Shown here in pieces: positions 41,143 to 53,600 of a stretch of 64,000 bases of DNA. The notes beneath the pieces are model-generated. The model was not told where the DNA came from. It saw only the letters and a program-made list of their open reading frames with translations, and did no database searches. The translations under genes and the position numbers were made by a program. Source of the stretch: Saururus chinensis (Eukaryota; Streptophyta; Magnoliopsida; Piperales; Saururaceae); NCBI GenBank assembly GCA_035235625.1, contig CP141148.1:8179001-8243000 (forward strand), written 5' to 3'. Every line of letters starts with the position of its first letter. The first letter of the stretch is position 1.

Positions 41143-42279
41143 AATTCTGTGTGTTCACATTCGAGCCAAACTCAAATATATATATATGTCCAAGCCCGGA
41201 TAAAAATTTAAACTTATATTAAATATATTAATTTTTTAATATATATATTCATATATTACACATTATATATAAATTTTATATCTATTAAATTTTAATTATT
41301 ATTTAATATATTATTTTATCTTAATGTATAATTACATGGGGTTTTTTGTTAGAGGAATTATATAATATATCTCATGAAATCTAGAGTAATTTTTCATGAA
41401 ATATTACTCCCTCTGTTATATATTAATAGTCTAAATTAGAAAATTAAAATCAACAAATACTAGTTTATTTGATTTTCTAATCTAACACATTAGACTATTT
41501 ACTAACTATATTCGGTTTAGTGATTTTTTTTAAATACATCTGGGTCACCAATTACAAAATTAAGTAATAATCACAAGGCATAACAATTTGACTCGGCTCG
41601 AAATCGATTTGAGCTCGAAATTAAAGTTTCAAGCTCAAGCTTGAACACTCTAAAGCTCGATGATATTCGGCTCGTTAATACTCTTAGTTGCCACCATTAC
41701 TTGGCTGTGATAGTGGTTAGGAACCCTAAAGGCCATCCGTCCATTATCTTCGAATCAAGTATATGACAACCCGTTGAAGGTGCATAAAGTGTAGTAAGAC
41801 GCGTGGACAACAGAAGGTGGGGAAGGCTAGAGTGTCGATGAGCTCAGCCAAGGTGACGGGGAAATTTTGACTCTAAACCTATTCTCAATTTGGTTTTAGC
41901 TCTATATGTTGCTTCTGGTTTGGTTCCAATAGAACCGGTTTCTTACTCAGTTATGGTACGGTTATGAAAATTTGATTCCGGTTTCAGTTCTTATAAGAAC
42001 CAGCCTGAACCGAACCGAAATGCAGCCTTACAAAACATTCCATATAACTTGGTAAATATGTCATTACAATTTGATCTACACCTCGGTCCTGTCCATTGGG
42101 CTATGAAGTCTTCAGAAGCAAATGGGCCTCAAATTTCCCCACATGAGTCTATTTCTTATAGGGCTGGTCCGAAAATGGTGCAACCTAGGATCCGGTTACC
42201 TGAATATTAGTTGAGGATTTTTTTAGTGTTTTAAAAGTTGGCCCCGCCTAATGTGTAGAACTACACAAATGACTTTTTA
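41143..42279. other. Gene-free stretch with a palindromic MITE-like segment
   Basis: The segment 41405-41515 starts CTCCCTCTGTTATATATTAA and is largely palindromic (AGTCTAA...TTAGACT), so it is probably a damaged Stowaway. AAGGCTGCATTTCGGTTCGG, read inverted from 42029, mirrors the TAGGGCTGCA motif at 37890. No gene. Confidence 0.5.
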
Positions 42280-42723
42280 GGGGGCGTTTGGGAGGCAATT
42301 TGAAGTAGAAAGAAAATCAATTTTTAAGATAATTGATTTTTGACAAAAAAAGCAAAACTAAATGACATTTGGTTAGGGTTTTTATGGATGATTTAAAAAA
42401 AATCAGATTTTAGCTTACTTTTAATTTTTATATAAAATAACAAAAATACCCTCCAATATAATTGGTAAAATGTCTTTTTCGAATGGGTAAAATGTCTTTT
42501 CATATCATTTCGAAAAAGAAATGACTTTCTTCATGAACTCACCTTAGGGGGTGAGTTATTGAAGAAAGCATATTTTGGGTTTGAATTGACCCTAAAATTG
42601 ACTTATGCCAGGAAAATGATTTTAGCTTTAAATGAGCCTTCTAAACGGTTTTTACCTTATAAATCACTTTTCACTCTAAACAAATCACTTTTCACTTATA
42701 AAATCTACTTCCCAAATGGGCCC
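42280..42723. mobile_element. Tourist-type (PIF/Harbinger) MITE
   Basis: A 444-bp element with left end GGGGGCGTTTGGGAGG and inverted right end GGGCCCATTTGGGAAG, flanked by TTA on both sides (42277-42279 and 42724-42726). Non-coding. Confidence 0.78.
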
Positions 42724-42744
42724 TTAGTATGGTCCTTTTAGTTG

Positions 42745-43370
42745 TAACTTTTACTTCTTTTACTTAATTTAATTCCTGAAATGTGAGCCATGGACCACAT
42801 GGGAGTTCTATCTTGCCATATCCCTCCCAAAAAAGCTAGTTTACAATAGTGTTTGTTAAACACCCTACTTGGATTTTTTTAGTATCTGACGTGCTACTTA
42901 ATACTGTCGATGATGAGCGTAGTTAGTTGTTCACTTACTATTTTTTTTCTCTTGGGTGAGGGGATAGTTGTAAAAGATTTCATTTCCACACCTTTTACGA
43001 TCTTAACGGCATATGAGTGTCCTACAATGGTGCAGCCTAGGGTTAGGTTACCCAAATATCAATCAATGTTTTTTCGGTGTTTTAAAACTCTGCCCTGCCC
43101 AGCCTATGGAATTGGACACAAACGGACTTTTAGGCTGATTTTAGTTGTAACTTATAGTTGAACATGGATTTCTTCCTTGTTGATCACAAAAACCCAAACG
43201 GTCAGTGGTTCGGTCAATTTTTAAAACATTGAAGGAGAGCCATGCTTGTGCTTGTTTACAAACATCTCAGCGGAGTAAAAGACTATCATTCTTCTTATCT
43301 ATATTGTGGATGGAGTAACTCAGTATATTCTACACTTATACCTCTACTATTTTATTAAATGTTTTAGTCT
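42745..43370 (+). repeat. Partial extra copies of the 37.2/39.4-kb duplicated sequence
   Basis: The stretch 42770-43020 repeats the GTGAGCCATGGACCACATGG to CTTGGG.GAGGGGATAGTTGT part of copies A and B. The stretch 43245-43370 resembles their first part (TTACAAACATCTCAGCGG.GTAAAAGACTAT). The order is changed, so this is a rearranged relic. The text around 42175-42270 and 43020-43140 also resembles each other. Confidence 0.75.
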
Positions 43371-43976
43371 ATTTCCTTGTCGAAATAATAACTACTAATG
43401 GTTCTGTTTTCATATTTATTTTTATTATTTAAAAATAATTATTAACAATTCTTTTCAATGACAAGGGGTATATGTACAAAATTCTAAACATTAAAAAGTG
43501 TAAAACTCACTTTGTCAAAGGGGTATAAATGCTCATGTAAGTATCCTATAACAAAGTGTTCAACTAATGTGAGAGGCTCTCTGTCATCTAAGTCATATTA
43601 GAGAAAATTTTCTTTTATAAAATTTATTAAATATTATTAAAAATTATTTAACAAAACCGGAGGTAAGAGAAAATTAATTACAGGAATGGCGTTCTGATAC
43701 ACAGACAACAACGTGGCAACTGATTCTTGAGCAATTTTTTATGTATATTTTTGCTTAATTTCATTATTGTGAGGGAAATGGATAAAATAATGCTTACCTT
43801 ATTTTGTCACTATAACTAACAAATTTACAATAATCACATTAGTCACATTTTCATCGTTATGAAAGACAAAATAACGTTGTTCCCGTTTCTAGACATCAAA
43901 TGCTTGCTGCCTTTCCAACTCATTCACTTTCCAACCTACTTTTACTAGTGTTTAGAAGTACTTTAGTTCATTGCGT
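43371..43976. other. Gene-free stretch
   Basis: AT-rich; no gene or element recognised. Confidence 0.5.
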
Positions 43977-45149
43977 TAGGGGGTGTTGTCGAGCCGAACC
44001 GAGTTTTAGGTTTGCTTAATTTGAACTCGAATAGTTTAAGCTCGGATCAAAGCTCAAATAAGATTGAAATTTTTAGCTTGAGTTGGAAATCCAATGCTCG
44101 GCTTGAGTTCGAATTCAAACTGCAATAAAGTAAAGCACGAGTCTAGGCTCGAACTGTACTCAAACTAAAAAAAATAGTAATATATATATAAATCTAAAGT
44201 ATACGAAGTATCACACATAGTAAAATATTTTCAATATCAAATAATAATAAATATGTTTCAACAAGTATTGTGATTGTACCTCAAAGAACAACTGATTGTA
44301 GTCACTAGAAATGAAAAAAACTATGACAAATGAGTTTTGATTATATGTGCTCCAAAAAGGCAACATTACTATTTTCATGTCATTATGTACATATAATTAG
44401 TAAAAAAATGCTAAAGATAGAAACCCACTTAGCCAACATTACTATATAAATCTTCATATCATTTTTTCTTTACATGCTGATAAAAAAACTATTCTTTAGC
44501 CTTAAAATGCCTCTAAAAAATTTCTAAGTACAAGTAAAAAGAGAACCAGTATGTAAACTGAGGCTGGTCCCTAGTGTTATACTTCAATTTTTGAAAAAAT
44601 ATTTCAATTATTCTTTTGTAAATGGAGGCTAGTCCCCTATGTATCATGCTTATTTTAGAAAAATTCTTCAGTATCTTAGTGTGATATCCGTCTTATATTA
44701 ATAGCTCTATTTAGTATTTCAATTGCACTAATTTTAGTCCATCTTAAAAACCCAAATGAAGTTATTAATTTGGGATAAAAGAGGTATATTAGTGTTTGTG
44801 TCTACAAAATTTTTATTTTTTTAAAAATATATATGATAAATAGAAATTATACATCTATTACAATTTAATAAAAATATATATCGTAAAAAATTTTATATGA
44901 GTTTGAGCTCACACACATCAATGTGAACCCAATTATCATGGGCCGTCAATTCACGATTTGAGGGTAGAAAGGGGCAAAAATAAATCTACCTCTTGAGTTA
45001 TACTCGTCGTTGGATAGAAATTTGAGGGCAAGCGATGCCCAGGTTTATGCATTTGTGCGTGAGCCTAAGCTCATATAAGTGGGTTTCATATATCATATAT
45101 GATATACATTATTAGTATATATATATGTAAATATGTGATTATATGTTGT

Positions 45150-45197
<48 letters not shown>

Positions 45198-45527
45198 TAT
45201 ATGATGTTATAATTTTTATAAATATGCATATATGTATCATATTTTTAAATTAATAATTACGTTTATACGATATATACATATACATGTAATATTTACATTA
45301 TATATGCATTATTTATAGATAATTTTAAAATTATATTCGGGTTTGAGCTACAGCTCAAGCCAGATAGAGTCAAGTTCAAGTTTCATTCGAGCCGAGTCGA
45401 GCAGGGGTATGCTAAAACTTAGCTCCAGCCTATTTGAGCTCAAATTGAGTTCGAGTCAAGCCTAGTTTGAGCTGAGTTGAGTCGGGCTTGCTCGATGAGC
45501 CTGCTCGGCTCATAACAGCCCTACCCA
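43977..45527. mobile_element. hAT-like non-autonomous element
   Basis: The left end is TAGGGGGTGTTGTCGAGCCGA; the inverted right end is TAGGGCTGTTATGAGCCGA. Both sub-terminal parts are rich in GAGCT/CTCGA motifs. The interior is AT-rich with a degraded Stowaway-like segment (about 44683-44790) and an (AT)n tract at 45153-45194. A clear 8-bp duplication was not found, so the boundaries rest on the ends alone. Confidence 0.55.
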
Positions 45528-45537
45528 TGGTGCCTCC

Positions 45538-46456
45538 CTAGTTAAAATCCTTTGCACTTACGGCCATGTCCTCCATGGCTTTGCCACTAGTCTTGCCCTT
45601 TCTCATTCTTGAGTCCTTTGTCGTTTCCTAGATGTCCTCTCTATGATCCGCAAATGGGTTTGTAACCCTCACACCATGCTCTCCCCCAACATTCCAAGCC
45701 TCAACAACAATGACGACCTTTGGCCCAATTCTTAACTACTTAATGACATCGTCTGGCTAGAGTGTGACAGCTTCTCTAGGGGTATAAATGGATGGACATG
45801 GATGCGGACAAGGCATGTCCGTAGCCGTCTGTTTTTGGTGGACCATGTCTTTGCCCATCTGCATATGTCCATGATGGAAACGGACGAACACAAACAAGAT
45901 GAAAGTAGAAGTTTGACATAGATTACTTTGTTCTCAACTTAGTAAAAAATGATTAAAATATATGTTGTAATAATAGTTCGATAATCTAATATTATAAATA
46001 AATAAATAATAATGTTATTGAAGACATGTGAGAGTATAACATGTGTTTTTTACAAAGATTAACTATGTGATATATGCTTCTAATTTAGCTTTAATTGAAA
46101 GTAATAAAAATAAAATATATAGTTGGCGGATGCGGATGACTGCAGATACGAACATCTCTTATATGTGTATGTCCGCATTATGGATGGACAAAAAATAACA
46201 TTGTCAATTTTAGTGTAGATAAACGCGTATGCGAATGGACACTGGACAAACAAACGCCGTTTACACCCCTAAACTACTCGGATGAGGGCCTCTCCCCTGT
46301 GCTAGAGAACAAGAAGGTGCTTGTGAGGCAAGACTAGACTTTCTCACCGCTTCTTGCAACTACAAACTTATTGGTGCGAGAGCCATACTAGGGCATGGAT
46401 GAGACAGTAGAGTCAAAGTCACCGAGGGACATTGATGGCCACGGGACCTATACAAA
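45538..46456 (+). pseudogene. Subtilisin-like serine protease (subtilase, SBT1-type) pseudogene, split by a MITE
   Basis: The left part (45553-45776) reads CTYGHVLHGFATSLALSHS, then VLSMI, HTMLSP, LNNNDDLWPNS and DIVWLECDSFS. It matches the end of the inhibitor I9 prodomain and the start of the catalytic domain of plant subtilases (LYTYGHVLHGFA..., THSPxFLGL, GLWP, GVWPESxSFS). The part beyond the MITE reads YSDEGLSPV, CNYKLIGARA and GMDETVESKSPRDIDGHGTYT, the region around the catalytic histidine (DGHGT). The segment with the catalytic aspartate (VDTG) is missing, several stops and frame changes are present, and the serine region is absent. The hAT MITE at 45777-46271 lies between DSFS and YSDEG, and a second MITE starts at the right break. 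It is a dead gene copy. Confidence 0.85.
45777..46271. mobile_element. hAT-type MITE, copy 2
   Basis: A 495-bp element of the same family as 4419-4940, starting TAGGGGTATAAATGG and ending CCGTTTACACCCCTA, with the same inner landmarks (GACATGTGAGAGTATAA, GATTAACTATGTG). The flanks AGCTTCTC (45769-45776) and AACTACTC (46272-46279) match at 6 of 8 positions, as expected for an aged target duplication. It interrupts the subtilase pseudogene. Confidence 0.88.
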
Positions 46457-46771
46457 TAGGGATGCCACTGGGTCGGGTTCAGGTTAGGTTTTGCCAAACT
46501 AGAGCCCGATATTATTTAAGAAATAGTAAACCCAAATCTGACCCTAATAGCTATTAGTGCTAAATTTAGAAATCCAATCCTAATCTGAGTTTTGTCAAAA
46601 TACAAAAAAAATCTAAAAAAACTATACTTATAATCTTATTTGGGTTGGGTCAAATTAGATCACTTGAAACTCGAATTCGACCCAAACAGCTATTTGAGTT
46701 AAATTTTAAAACCCAAATTAAACCCATTAGGGTAAAGTTTTACCATATACTCAACCCTAATGACATCCCTA
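46457..46771. mobile_element. Small hAT-like MITE
   Basis: A 315-bp element with left end TAGGGATGCCACTGGGTCGGG-like and inverted right end TAGGGATGTCATTAGGGTTGAG-like sequence. The flanking 8-mers TATACAAA and CATGCAAC match at 5 of 8 positions. It bounds the subtilase pseudogene on the right. Confidence 0.65.
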
Positions 46772-47670
46772 CATGCAACCTCTATTATTACTAGTGTTGT
46801 CATTCTAGACCCCAAGATGTAAGGCTTGGCGCCAATATGGTTCCATCTTCACAAAGACCACTCTTTAGTCTTTACTCTTGAGACCCACCTTTTTAGTCAT
46901 CCAACCTCACTCTCTTCTATGGTTCCGAGCGAGGAAGCCACACTGCCATGCGGGGAGCCTAAGATGAGATACGTGCAAGGTAGTAATTCGAAATGAACGA
47001 AATAACACACATATATTTCATCACGATGAAATCAAGCAAAAATACAAAAAAAAAAAATCATACAATCATCGGTTGCCACGCAGGTGCCTACATGTCATGT
47101 CATCACCATTATAATAATTACTTTTCTCTCACCTCTAATTTGATAAATATTTTTTAATAATATTTATTTAATAAATTTCCCTTTTCTTTCCCATGCTTAA
47201 GAAAACTTCCAATTGAGCAACTTTCCGTATAAATTCACCTTTTTTCCTTATGAAAAGATGTGAAGAGTCATCACAGCTTGGCCCACCTGAAACAAAGCCC
47301 ATCTTAGACAACGACGTTCGGTCTAATCCTGCTGGGTCTTCAGTAGCAGGCCCATGAGCCTCAAATAAACGGGGCTCATCCACTCGCGAGTCTGTACTCT
47401 GTAGAAGTGTTTCCTAGACGGGTTGGTCTGAAAGGGCAAGGCCTAGATCCGGTTACCCGAATATGACGGTCGCCTCTCATCCCTCCCAAAAGAAATTCAA
47501 ACTGCGAAAAGCTCTGCGTCGTCTCCTTCCCCCCTCCCCACCCCCACCATCACCATTTCTGAGCGTTGTCTCTGACTTAGGGTTTCTGATTCTTTGCCAT
47601 TTCTTCTTCTCCTTCTTCGGTTCCTGACATTGATTCGTTCTGAGGGGAGCGGATTCCAATTGGGCGGAGA
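46772..47670 (+). promoter_or_regulatory. Upstream region and 5' UTR of the INCENP gene
   Basis: The first 500 bp are AT-rich and show no gene. The leader near the start codon is CT/C-rich (47515-47570). A telo-box (TTAGGGTTT on the plus strand, 47577-47585), common in 5' regions of plant genes active in dividing cells, lies 86 bases before the ATG. No TATA box was assigned. Confidence 0.5.
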
Positions 47671-50600
47671 ATGGCGACTCTGGAGAGGTTATTTATGGGG
47701 GTGTTCGACCGGCGGAACGGGATCACCTGCCAGCTCAACGCGCAGGGGGAATTCTATGATCAGGCGCTGGCTTCTTCGCTACTCATCCACGGCATCGACC
47801 CGCCACCGTGGCTCCGGAGTTCAGGCGTGGACGCCCAAATCGCAGATTTCAGAGGTACTGTGACTACTGTCTTGATCTGTTGAATTTTGGAGTCTTAAAT
47901 TCGGTTGTTTGTAGGGATTTAACTGTATTTTTTACGATTCATTGATTAAAAGAGGGAAATTATCCTCTTAGGATTGATAGAAAAGAAGAATTTGGTTTTT
48001 TTTTGTTCTTTCAGTGCAATCTCTTCTAGTCCTTAAAGATATCAGCTTTTATTTCCAAGAATTTTACGATTGTACCACTATCCAGAAACTCTTTATTTTA
48101 TTCCAGTTTTAGGTTATACTCCCTCTGTCTCATATTAATGGCTACATTTAGAAAAATAGCGGTTTTTGTTGAATGGTGAAGCCCACATCTAAGAGAAGGG
48201 AAAATAAGCTTATGCTACTCTTTTTAAAGTACCCAACCACTTAAATTGACCAAAATGGAGCTATTAATATGAAACAAACTTTTTTGCCAGATGCAGCTAT
48301 TAATTTTGGACGGAGGGAGTAAGAAGCTTTGGATTTTGTTGAGTTTAGAGATAGATATTTTGTTAGTTAAAGTTTGGCTTGTCATTTTGCAAACGAAATT
48401 TATTTGTTTACTTATTTTTTTTCAATGTGCTGTAGAGTTGAAAGCAAGCATACTATTCCCACCTCCACATGCATCAGCTCAGACAAATGTGAACGCTGTG
48501 AAGACCAGTGAAGGCCTTTTAGATGAATCTCTGTTAAGAATTCAGAGGTCTCGATCTAGGCAAAAAGCACTTGAGCTTCGGAATTCGGGGTCACAAAAAA
48601 GTAAGCGTCCAAGAGAAGAGGAGGGCAAAGGAGAAATCACCCACAAACTTACTGGTAGAATGACTAGATCACGAACCACTCTTCAGAAAATTTGTAATGT
48701 TGATGGACCATTTAATGTGGAAAGTTCAGCAGGAATTTTTGACAAGAATGTTACTACACAGTCTCAGCAGTTCCATTGTACAGATGAGTCCGCTAAATTG
48801 ATTGGGCGTAGAGTTTTAGGTGAAGGGAGTGATCTCAGAGAGGTATCGAATGCTCATGTTGCTGTGATGCAGGAACCTGCTCAAGTTAATGAGGTTGTCC
48901 AGTGTAACCAAGTGGATGACTTTGTGATTCAACAAGATAAAATTGATACTGAAGCGAATGTGGTTATTTCAGAGGTGGTGGGAACATCCCAACCTATTTC
49001 AAATCTTAATCCTGCAATGTTCCACGGAGTCTCACTACCAGGGACCCATTCTAACACTGGAGCATGTGGTATTTCGAAGCAACTATGCTTTGACAGCATG
49101 GAGGAATGCAATCTGAAACAGGGTTCCGTCCATGCTGATGTGATAGAAAATAGTGATTCCTGGGTCAGGGAGGGAGATGGCACTAAGTTGGATCCTGCTC
49201 AATCATTGAATGGAAAGCTGTCTCCCGTAGGAGTTGACAAAAGATATGATGTTTGTGAAGAAAATGGAAAGCTGTCTCCCGTAGGAGTTGACAAAAGATA
49301 TGATGTTTGTGAAGAAAATGTGGTACCGGTAAGAGAAATGCCACAGGAGAATCAAAAAGCTTTGGAGTTTTGTAATTCACTGCCCTCACTAAACAAATGT
49401 CTGACTGAAGATGAAATAGCCAACAAACCTTCTGATGGAATCTCTGAATCACAAACTGCTCATCAGAAGCCTTACAACGTGCAGGAAGCAATAGAACTGG
49501 GGAACTCTCCGTATATTGCCTCCAAGAACAGTGTTTTTACAAGGTCTAGATCTTCTAGGCAGCTCCAAAGAACAAATGATTATTTCAAACTGGATAGATA
49601 CCAAGTCTCGGTCAAAGGAGACAGTTCCAAGAAAGCATCAGATACTCATATTGCTGCGTTAAAGCAACCCACTTTGGATGAAGAAAGGATGGAGTGTAGT
49701 GAAACTAATAATATTGGGAAGCTACACGTTCTTGCTTCTGGAAGGGGGGCAGACATGCCTATCTCAGAAGCGGAAGGGGCATCTTTACCTATTATAAGTT
49801 GTACTCCTGTAATGTTACCAGAAATTCTGTCTGCAGAGCCACCTTATAACAATGAAGCTCATGTTATGCCAAGGAAAATAAACTGTCATGAAATAGACGT
49901 GTGCAGTCTGAACGGAAATTTTGTTGGTTCTTACAGGAGTAAAAATTGTGACCAATTAATGAACTTGAGAGGTGTGATTGAACTGGATTCTGGTTTATCC
50001 CTATCAGAAAAAGCTGCTACTAAAAAATTCAGTGAAAAATGTAACCTTTCTGCAGAAAATCTTATGGTGGAAGAGGAAGCATTGCTGGTTGCAAAACCTT
50101 TAGACAGGGGCGGGGGATCTTTTGAGTATGATAGTGAAGATCTAGATGGGAAGAATATTGATTTATTTGATTCTCCTGCGTTAGAGAGCACATCTTCTGA
50201 CATTCATATGTTGAGACCATCTCCTATTCAGTATGCTGAGCGGCAGGAATATGATGTTGATAGAATGGAAGCTTGTAAATCGAATGAGAACTCTATACAT
50301 GTTTTGGAAAAAGTAAATTTTGAGTGCCCTTTAGATATTAGGAATGTTGCCGTGACCAAATCTGCTGATTTTTTTAAAGAAAGCTTTACTTGTCAAGAAC
50401 TTGAAAAGAACCATACACCTTCTGCTGATGAGTTGATTGTTAACCAAGAAGATGCAAAGATACCAGTAAGTGTGAGTGACAATATGGAAAATTTACATGG
50501 TCCTATTGAAGGAGAACTGAACATTAGTTTTGAATTACTTGGGGGCCCCTTTGTGGAGAATAGAGCATCAGAGATTCCATTGTCAAAGCCTTATGTGGAC

Positions 50601-53600
50601 ACTATATTATCTGGTATACAGAATGACCTTGAATTTGATGATGCGGAAACGTTCAATGTCAATCAGAATAGTAATCACTCTTCTGGAAGAGATAAGAGGC
50701 ATCCTTCTGCGGAGGCAGGAGCTGTTGTTACCGAGTTGGGCTATAGTCAATTCAAGGCAAAAGTTGATGTTCAAGGATCAGAAAAAACATTGGATGCTGA
50801 TAAACTTATATGTTACAAGGAAGTATTTCGAGGAACAGAACCTATGGACAAGGGAAAAGAATTTGTACTGGATCATAGTGGAAGTCAAGCAGAAAGAAAG
50901 CTTGAACCGGTTGTGAGCTCCAGTTCAAACAACAGAGTATCTGGAATTTTGCCGTCAAAGCCTTCTCCCGAGGCCAAAGAACACATTGATTCCATAAATT
51001 TTGAGTTCTCTACTTCTGGAAATTGTAGTCCGGAGCAGATAAGCTGTGTTTTAAGGAGTGAGATATTCAACAATTTAGCAGTTGAGGGATCTTCAGAACA
51101 TAACTCTGTGCCATACCAGGTTCCTTTGGCTATAGATCATTTGTCTACTTTGCAGGAACTCAGTGGAAAAGTTCTATTAGAAAATCAATTGCAGAATGCA
51201 CCAGATTTTGTTTTTTCTGATCCTACTGTGACGCCTCAATTGACTAATTTTGTCAACAAGAGATGCATAGAGAAATTTGGTCCAGGTTACACTGACATGG
51301 TGCAGCAAAATAGTGCACCTAAAGAAGGTCATGTAGATTTAGAAACTGTAGATTTCTTTTGTGGCAAATATGATGAGGCACACAAAGTGAGACAAAGCCT
51401 TCACTTTTCAAGAGATTGTGTAGTTGTGCCAGATACAGAGGATGCCCTTTTGCAATCGAGAAGCTCTGGCTTGTCTGAGGACACATCTTTGCCATTTGTT
51501 AGACAACATGCCATGTTGGATGCACAAGACATTATGGATAATGCTGTTAAATTGGAAATGAGTAAGTGGATGTCAACACCTGAAGCTGTTCAAAGTTTGA
51601 GGCCAGATGATTGTTTCTTAAAGAGTTCTAAAAATGGCGGGACTACTGCTCAACAAAGTAATGGAAGCAACCATATAAGGACAGTCACTTCAAGAGCTTC
51701 TAAAATTTTGGACAAAGAGCAGGTGTGTGGGCACTTCCCGAGGAGCTTATCCCCCAGTTCACAGGACGACGAAAAAAATTCTCCATCTTGTGAAGCAGAT
51801 ATTTGCCAGTCAGATGTCTACAACAGTAATGTGAGAGAAGGTTTTCAGCAGAGTATGAGATGTCTTAAGATAAGGGAATCAAGTGTGTTGCTGAAGGTGG
51901 AACACTTACCCTCTGATTTGCAAGTTAGAATGATGGCTTTTAAAGGATTTAAAAAAAAAAATTGTTATGATAAGTAGATGTTGTATTTTTGTTTTGGAAA
52001 TTATAGTCGAAATTACATTGCATGTTGCATTACTCTCTTAGCCAAGTTAGAGTGCATTTTTTTTATGAAGTCATTTACATAGTAAATATGTTTATTTCCA
52101 CAAGCATTTGCAATGAATGAATGTTCTTATTGATAGTAGTCTTTTTTTTTTGCAGGAGGACTTGTATTCTGAAGAAAATGTTCAAGGCAGGTATGTCTCT
52201 GATACAAGTACAGGAAAACAAATATGTGAGACTTCTGTGGACTGTTTAAAGCACATAGAACTGAGTAGCTTTTCAGATGGAAAAGAGGTGAAATATCCCG
52301 TTGTCACAGAGGAAATCACTGTTCAAAGGAAATCATGCCAAGAGGGTCAGAGTTCTTTTCCAAATTTTCAAAAGAGCTTGACATATACTAAAGATCGAGA
52401 AGCTCTTGCTTATGTGGAATCGCCAGAGCTTAAGGCATTTACTGTCAGTGTGACTCCTGAGACTGGGGGAGATGATTTCAGTTTAAATAACTTAAATCTT
52501 TCTTGTTTTGATAGCAAGTCAGCTAATTTTCTTGACCACATGTTATCTGCCCCTGTATCTCGCTCTACCGTACATACACTACCTGAATCATTACTTTCTT
52601 TGCCTACTGGGTTATTGGAGAAAATGAACTTGTGTAATATTTGGCCTTCCTATGGTACTGAAGCCAAGCAACCTTTGTTTTCGGATAGTATCAATCTTTC
52701 TGACAGCTGCTACAATTTTGGGTCAGAAGTGGGTACTTCTTTGCAGGGAGGATCCTACTCCTATACCCCTCCAATTAGAAAGGTTTGTTCAAAATCCGCT
52801 GGGTCCAGTTTAGAAAGACATTTAAGCATTAGCACAGAGCTTACTTGTTTTCGGATTGATGAAGACTCCTGCATTCCTGAAGGGGATGGGCATCTTGAAG
52901 AAGTATTAGATCCTTTGGAGAGTTCAGCCTCCTCAAGTAAGAAAAGTACCTCAAACAAGAGAAGTGCACTTGTTGATGTGACTTCAAAATACAAGAAGCC
53001 ACCTTTGAATTTTGAGGTTGGGATGCTTCAAAATCGTGAAAGTGTTGATTCTGTGAGAACAGATCACAACATTGATAGGACTCAAATAGGTGTGCAAAAG
53101 CATGAAAAGGCCCATAGTGGGGATATGACATTAATGGATGAGGAAAAGAATCATTCCTGTTTATTAGATGGAAATGTTCTTACGAGGAGCAGTAGATCTC
53201 ATGTTAATGGGGCTGAAAGATTGAATCTATCACAAAAAATAAGCGATATAAAGAATCATCCGAGTTACAAAAAGGGGTCTAGGCCCAACAATATTGTGTC
53301 AAATGTAGATTCATTTATTCCATTTGTGCAGAAAAAGCAAAAGTCCAGCATTATAACAGGTGATTTTTACTCTTTGTAGCAGATGATTAAGTTTTTAAAC
53401 TATTATCTCATCACTAATTTGTGTCAGTGGGATATCTGTTAACAATTTGTGTAGGAAAGCGTGATATTAGAGTAAAAGCCTTAGAAGCTGCTGAAGCTGC
53501 TAAAAAACTAGAAGAAGAAAGAGCAATTGAGCGGAAAATGAGAAAGGAGGCTGCAAGACTTGAGAGGGAAAGATTGGAGCAAGAAAATTTGAGGCGAGTT

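Noticed and set aside
47368-47372. AACGG as a mitosis-specific activator core upstream of INCENP
   Set aside because: Five bases occur too often by chance and the flanks do not fit the longer consensus.
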